IMG/VR virus record: IMGVR_UViG_3300025886_000110 | Span: 1 to 28,932 of that record | Reading direction: 5' to 3' (one strand) | Source: a virus | Length of the DNA: 28,932 bases | Part shown: piece by piece, positions 25,618 to 28,932 of the stretch | Layout: each line of letters starts with the position of its first letter | Position numbering within the stretch: the stretch's first letter is position 1 | Notes under the pieces: generated by a model | What the model saw: the letters and a program-made list of their open reading frames with translations, nothing else | Told to the model about the DNA's origin: nothing | The model's database searches: none | Program-made: the position numbers and the translations under genes

Positions 25618-27867
25618 CTATCTAATTAAATCGCTTGTTATTCCCTTATTGGTGTACCTTGCAAAGTTAACTGAAATTTTTGAGCTTTTCTTTTCAGGTG
25701 TATATAAATGTTTTTGACAAGCCATTATAGCTAAACCGCTACTAATAGATGCGTCAAACTTAGTTCTGTTGTTAATATCAAACTTAGCCCAATCATTTAA
25801 TGTTCTAGTAAAAGGCATTGTTCCCATAAGGTCAGCGTCTCTGAAAGTGCTCTCCATATCTAATCCAATGTTCTTTTCTATATACGACTCTATAGCCGCA
25901 GCATGAGCCTGTTTAATGTCTTCACTTGAATTTGGAATACCTCCTAACTCTTTTTCTGTTCGTGATAATTTGTTATATTGCTTATCAGGTCTATTCACGC
26001 TAAAACCTCTATACCCTCTGTTTTTAAAATGATATAATAAACGAGGCTTATTGTTCTCAATAAGTATAGGCATGCCATAAAAAACACAAGCCATAAGGAC
26101 TTCCTCAAAAAATATTTCTGCTGTTTGAGGCCTAGCTATATACTGTAAAAAAAACTCATTACTAGGAGCTTCGTCCATGTTAAATTTAGTTAACCCATGA
26201 AGTGCTCCGTTTGAACCTCTGTTGCCTACAGTACCAGAGATGTCATAACTATCACATCCAAATGCTCCTAGATGTTCGTTGCCTGGCAGGAATCTTCCAT
26301 TTCTTTTTAAAACATTGTTTTGTAAATTCTTTCCAGGAGTCCAAGACACCATAAACCTACCATCTTTATTTGGTGTAAAAATAACAGATGAATCTTTTAT
26401 TCCATCTTTCCAAGAAAAAGAGCCTTGTGTTAAATGCTGCTCTCTAATCATGGAGTCGTTATAGTCAATCTGTTGATATATCTTTGTTAAATTAAAAAGA
26501 CTTTGTTTGCTTTCATCTCTGAACGCATGAGACTCTGTACGTGGGAATTGTCTGTAAAATTCATTAAGTGCATCTGCGTCACTTTTTAAAGAGTCAACTT
26601 CATTCTCCCAATAATCAACTGCTCCTTGAGATATCATTTCTCCATCCACTCCTAAGATAGGTTTATTAGGAGTTCTAAGAACAGGCATTCCATACCTATC
26701 TATAAAACCTTCCATGTTCATTTCCATAGGAATAAACAGTGAATACAATCCGCTTTTAGTTTGACCATTGGAGTTTCTTAACTTCACATCAGAGTCTTCA
26801 TAAAGCTTTTTAAAGTTATCACCCCCCTTACTTAAAGCGTTGGAAGTAGAGCCCATCATGCATTTGCCTATAATTTTACTACCTAATCTCAAACAAGTCT
26901 TAGTTACCCTCCAGTTATTTAATATGTTATTTGGCTTGAGCCACTTTCCACTTTCATCGTGGATTAATAACAAAAGCTTTTCACCATCATAAGAGTTATC
27001 ATCGGTATTCTTCCAGTCAATTGTTGTGTCTAAGCCAAGCATCTCATTTTTGTCCTGTTCAAACATGTTCTTCTTTGTTATCTTAGAAGCTGGAACTCTA
27101 AACGCTAGTTCTGTCTTAGGCTTATCCATTCCATCCTGAATAGGTTTAAAGAAAAAAGGCAGCCTATTTGCTATTGGCACAACTTTGTCTGTAAACATTT
27201 TTTTTGCATCCGAACCAGTCTTAGATAATATTCCAACCCTTGAATCTTTAGCAAGCGTTCCTATATTTACCCCTTCGTTTGAGCTCATATATGAAAATCC
27301 TGAACGTCTAATCTTTAAATAGTCTTGACCGAAGCTTCTTTTGTCAGCTTTACACGCCTCCCAGTGTAGCCATAATATTCTGTTAGCCTCTCTGAAGTCA
27401 GGATATCCTATGTCTATACTAGCCCATTGAAGATACATGTAGTGAGAACCTGTGACGTATGTTGGAATGCCTTTATTCATGAACCAATAGCCAAACTCTC
27501 TATTGTCAAACTCGTTTTCAATATAATCTACCCAACTGCTCTTAAACTCAGAAGGCATTTCATTCCATTGAAATATAGATTGAATCTTACTTAAAGGCTT
27601 TGGTATGTCAATTCTTTCCCAATACTGATTCTCCTTGCTTTTACTTCTAGAATAAATCTTTTTTGGACACTTAGGCAGTGCTATAATTAAACCCTGTATA
27701 TTAATTATGTTTTCAATTTCTCCTGTTTTTGAAATTATAACCAAATCATATTTCTCGTCATACCCATACTTCCAACTTTTATTTTTGTTCTTGTTGGTGA
27801 GTACGGCTTTAGGTACGTAATCTTGTACGTCCTTATATAATACGTTATCTTGACCTTCGTTCTGCAA
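25618..27867 (-). CDS. terL: Terminase large subunit (DNA packaging ATPase and nuclease)
   Basis: A 749-residue packaging motor. The ATPase domain shows a Walker B motif LLLLIHDE with D304-E305, a downstream coupling-type motif GKCMMGSTSN (334-343), and IRRSGFSYMSS (186-196) at the Walker A position, which lacks the usual GK(S/T). The RNase H-like nuclease shows D539 in FGCDSYD, E604 in ILIENN and D705 in TKFDASISS, the expected three acidic positions. The length fits crAss-like terminases. The only standard start between the upstream in-frame stop and residue 100 is TTG at 27865-27867, inside the end of the 93-residue gene (23-base overlap), so translation is likely coupled. Its stop abuts the portal ATG. 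Confidence 0.9.
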   Translation of the reverse strand: MQNEGQDNVLYKDVQDYVPKAVLTNKNKNKSWKYGYDEKYDLVIISKTGEIENIINIQGLIIALPKCPKKIYSRSKSKENQYWERIDIPKPLSKIQSIFQWNEMPSEFKSSWVDYIENEFDNREFGYWFMNKGIPTYVTGSHYMYLQWASIDIGYPDFREANRILWLHWEACKADKRSFGQDYLKIRRSGFSYMSSNEGVNIGTLAKDSRVGILSKTGSDAKKMFTDKVVPIANRLPFFFKPIQDGMDKPKTELAFRVPASKITKKNMFEQDKNEMLGLDTTIDWKNTDDNSYDGEKLLLLIHDESGKWLKPNNILNNWRVTKTCLRLGSKIIGKCMMGSTSNALSKGGDNFKKLYEDSDVKLRNSNGQTKSGLYSLFIPMEMNMEGFIDRYGMPVLRTPNKPILGVDGEMISQGAVDYWENEVDSLKSDADALNEFYRQFPRTESHAFRDESKQSLFNLTKIYQQIDYNDSMIREQHLTQGSFSWKDGIKDSSVIFTPNKDGRFMVSWTPGKNLQNNVLKRNGRFLPGNEHLGAFGCDSYDISGTVGNRGSNGALHGLTKFNMDEAPSNEFFLQYIARPQTAEIFFEEVLMACVFYGMPILIENNKPRLLYHFKNRGYRGFSVNRPDKQYNKLSRTEKELGGIPNSSEDIKQAHAAAIESYIEKNIGLDMESTFRDADLMGTMPFTRTLNDWAKFDINNRTKFDASISSGLAIMACQKHLYTPEKKSSKISVNFARYTNKGITSDLIR

Positions 27868-28126
27868 ACCCTTGTTTTGTATCTACTTTGTTATTACTTT
27901 CTGCTAAATCTAAAGCCTCTTTTTCTAACTCTATTCTGCTTAGTATTTCAAACGCATCAAATATTGCTAGTTTTTTTGTAGCCGCTGCATTCTTTAACCT
28001 GTCTGCAGAAATATCATCTTCTGGGTCAGGCTTTATAATATCTTCTTTAGCGACCTTTATTAGCTGCTCTACAGCCTTTCTGGCAGCAGATATAATATCA
28101 AGTTTCATTTCTTTATTTGACTTCAT
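27845..28126 (-). CDS. Small helical protein, candidate terminase small subunit
   Basis: A 93-residue charged protein predicted to be almost entirely helical, with DISADRLKNAAATKKLAIFD followed by AFEILSRIELEKEAL. Its position immediately upstream of, and overlapping, the large terminase gene is the usual place of a small terminase, which recognises phage DNA; the size is at the low end for that role and no helix-turn-helix is obvious. The segment resembles one I recall in flavobacterial phages, but no proven function is known to me. The start overlaps the GroES-like stop as ATGA; a second ATG lies six codons downstream. Confidence 0.5.
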   Translation of the reverse strand: MKSNKEMKLDIISAARKAVEQLIKVAKEDIIKPDPEDDISADRLKNAAATKKLAIFDAFEILSRIELEKEALDLAESNNKVDTKQGFAERRSR

Positions 28127-28686
28127 AGAATCATTGTGATTTGGTGGTCAAACATACGATAAAGTTTTTCTCCATCTACCTCAAACTCATACTCGCTGTC
28201 AGGCTTAAAAGATATTAAGTCTCCTTTATTAACGCCTTGCTTAATTAAGTTTTCATTAGGAATCTTAACTATGCCAACTAAAGGTTCTTCGTTTGTGTTT
28301 TTAAATATAACAGATTTTTTTGTTTCAACAGGCTTAATGTAGCAGTATCTGTCGTGCGCATGCCAAACATCATTTTTCTTATACATAAAGAACTGCTCAT
28401 TGTCTACTAAAAACAGGTTGTCTTTTAGAAAACTCTTTCCGCTTTTTCTTCTTCCTTGAATATCATTATAAAACTTAAAGACATTGTGGTGTACCAATAA
28501 GGTATCTCCTATTTCTATAGGTCCACAATAGTTTATAGGCAAAGACTTTACGTCTGCATACCTATTAGAGTACCTAACATCTTCCTCGGAGGAACTTACT
28601 AAAAAATCAATACCCCCAATATTTTTAGTATTGGAGTATCGTTTATCTTCTCTTGGTGTGACTATAAAGTCTGTTGGTGATTTCAA
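28123..28686 (-). CDS. GroES-like (chaperonin-10 fold) protein, TTG start
   Basis: A 187-residue protein that looks like two GroES-type units. The C-terminal part reads VGIVKIPNENLIKQGVNKGD, then LISFKPDSEYEFEVDGEKLY, then RMFDHQITMIL, matching the GroES pattern GD.(V/I).F....EFEVDGE.L..M....I. The N-terminal part has the mobile-loop-type layout IEIGDTLLVHHNVF followed by a Lys/Arg/Ser-rich segment (GRRKSGKSF, 78-86) and a closing strand YCYIKPV. Co-chaperonin-like proteins in phages can adapt the host chaperonin for capsid folding; that role is inferred. The only standard start after the upstream stop is TTG at 28684-28686, overlapping the previous stop as TTGA. It ends overlapping the next gene as ATGA. 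Confidence 0.6.
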   Translation of the reverse strand: MKSPTDFIVTPREDKRYSNTKNIGGIDFLVSSSEEDVRYSNRYADVKSLPINYCGPIEIGDTLLVHHNVFKFYNDIQGRRKSGKSFLKDNLFLVDNEQFFMYKKNDVWHAHDRYCYIKPVETKKSVIFKNTNEEPLVGIVKIPNENLIKQGVNKGDLISFKPDSEYEFEVDGEKLYRMFDHQITMIL

Positions 28687-28907
28687 AAGTTTATGTTGTA
28701 TTCAATGGACACAGGCATAGCAGAGCTAAATTCCTTCCAAAGAATAACAACATCATTGTCTTCTATGTATATTTTATAGGACTGTAGTTCAGAGTCATAC
28801 TTTATTAAATGAATCTTATGTGTTCCACTAAGAACATCTTGCCCTACTAAATAATGCATAGCCCCAGACTTATAGTCTGGGCCAACTGATATTTTTCTTA
28901 TATCCAT
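28683..28907 (-). CDS. Small conserved phage protein, unknown function
   Basis: A 74-residue protein with MDIRKISVGPDYKSGAMHYL, then VGQDVLSGTHKIHLI, and a C-terminal MPVSIEYNINF. I recognise this pattern from uncharacterised small proteins encoded upstream of the terminase in Bacteroidota phages; no function is known to me. It is predicted to be a small beta-rich domain with no signal peptide or membrane segment. It overlaps the GroES-like gene. The ATG at 28907 follows an A/T-only leader (28908-28932) that runs to the window edge, so promoter elements further upstream are not visible. Confidence 0.6.
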   Translation of the reverse strand: MDIRKISVGPDYKSGAMHYLVGQDVLSGTHKIHLIKYDSELQSYKIYIEDNDVVILWKEFSSAMPVSIEYNINF

Positions 28908-28932
28908 TATATTTAATTTTATTTATTATTAT

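Noticed and set aside
1-28932. tRNA genes, CRISPR array, insertion sequences, integrase or attachment sites
   Set aside because: I saw no cloverleaf-like intergenic sequence, no regularly spaced direct repeats, and no recombinase or transposase; gaps are too short to hold them.

Overview
This window is one strand of a phage structural module. Every supported gene is on the minus strand, packed head to tail, with no gap longer than about 130 bases. The base composition is AT-rich. The product set is terminase large subunit, portal, scaffold-like protein, major capsid protein, ring/adaptor-type proteins, a giant nozzle (muzzle) protein, and three internal-virion-type proteins. There is no tape measure, tail tube or sheath. 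This fits a podovirus-type tailed phage. The terminase, portal, capsid and nozzle proteins look most like those of crAss-like phages and related marine flavobacterial podoviruses. A Bacteroidota host is also suggested by start sites that lack Shine-Dalgarno sequences and instead carry A-rich leaders (often AAATAAA), and by several intergenic boxes matching the Bacteroidota -7 promoter motif TAnnTTTG. The organism assignment is inferred from recalled family resemblance; no database search was possible.

Layout in transcription order (right to left): a small conserved protein (28683-28907); a GroES-like protein with a TTG start (28123-28686); a small helical protein that could be the small terminase (27845-28126); large terminase (25618-27867); portal (23182-25617); a 90-residue basic protein (22895-23167); an acidic scaffold-like protein (21764-22846); major capsid protein (20261-21742); a strong hairpin; a 250-residue conserved protein (19432-20184); a 125-base gap holding a promoter-like site, a possible ~80-nt RNA and an intrinsic terminator; two ring/adaptor-type proteins (18269-19306, 17343-18269); the 1615-residue nozzle protein (12493-17340); a 569-residue internally duplicated beta-rich protein (10769-12478); a 266-residue tail-type protein (9959-10759); a cupin-fold protein (9409-9936); and three proteins of internal-virion type: 298 residues (8528-9424), 641 residues (6574-8499), and a giant protein of at least 2186 residues that runs off the left edge (1-6559).

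Working model: the right third packages DNA into a scaffolded capsid through the portal. The middle builds a short tail from ring proteins, nozzle and accessory beta-rich proteins. The left third encodes proteins carried in the virion and probably ejected ahead of the DNA, in the same small-medium-giant order as T7 gp14-gp15-gp16. The giant protein carries an HEFGH zinc-metallopeptidase motif, a conserved HDFFGH-containing domain, a Gly/Ala-rich hydrophobic stretch and an N-terminal repeat pair. The most unusual items are this giant protein, the candidate small RNA or attenuator between head and tail genes, the hairpin after the capsid gene, the domain duplication shared by the nozzle and its neighbour, and the GroES-like gene. 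No tRNA, integrase, replication gene, lysis cassette, CRISPR array or insertion sequence was seen.
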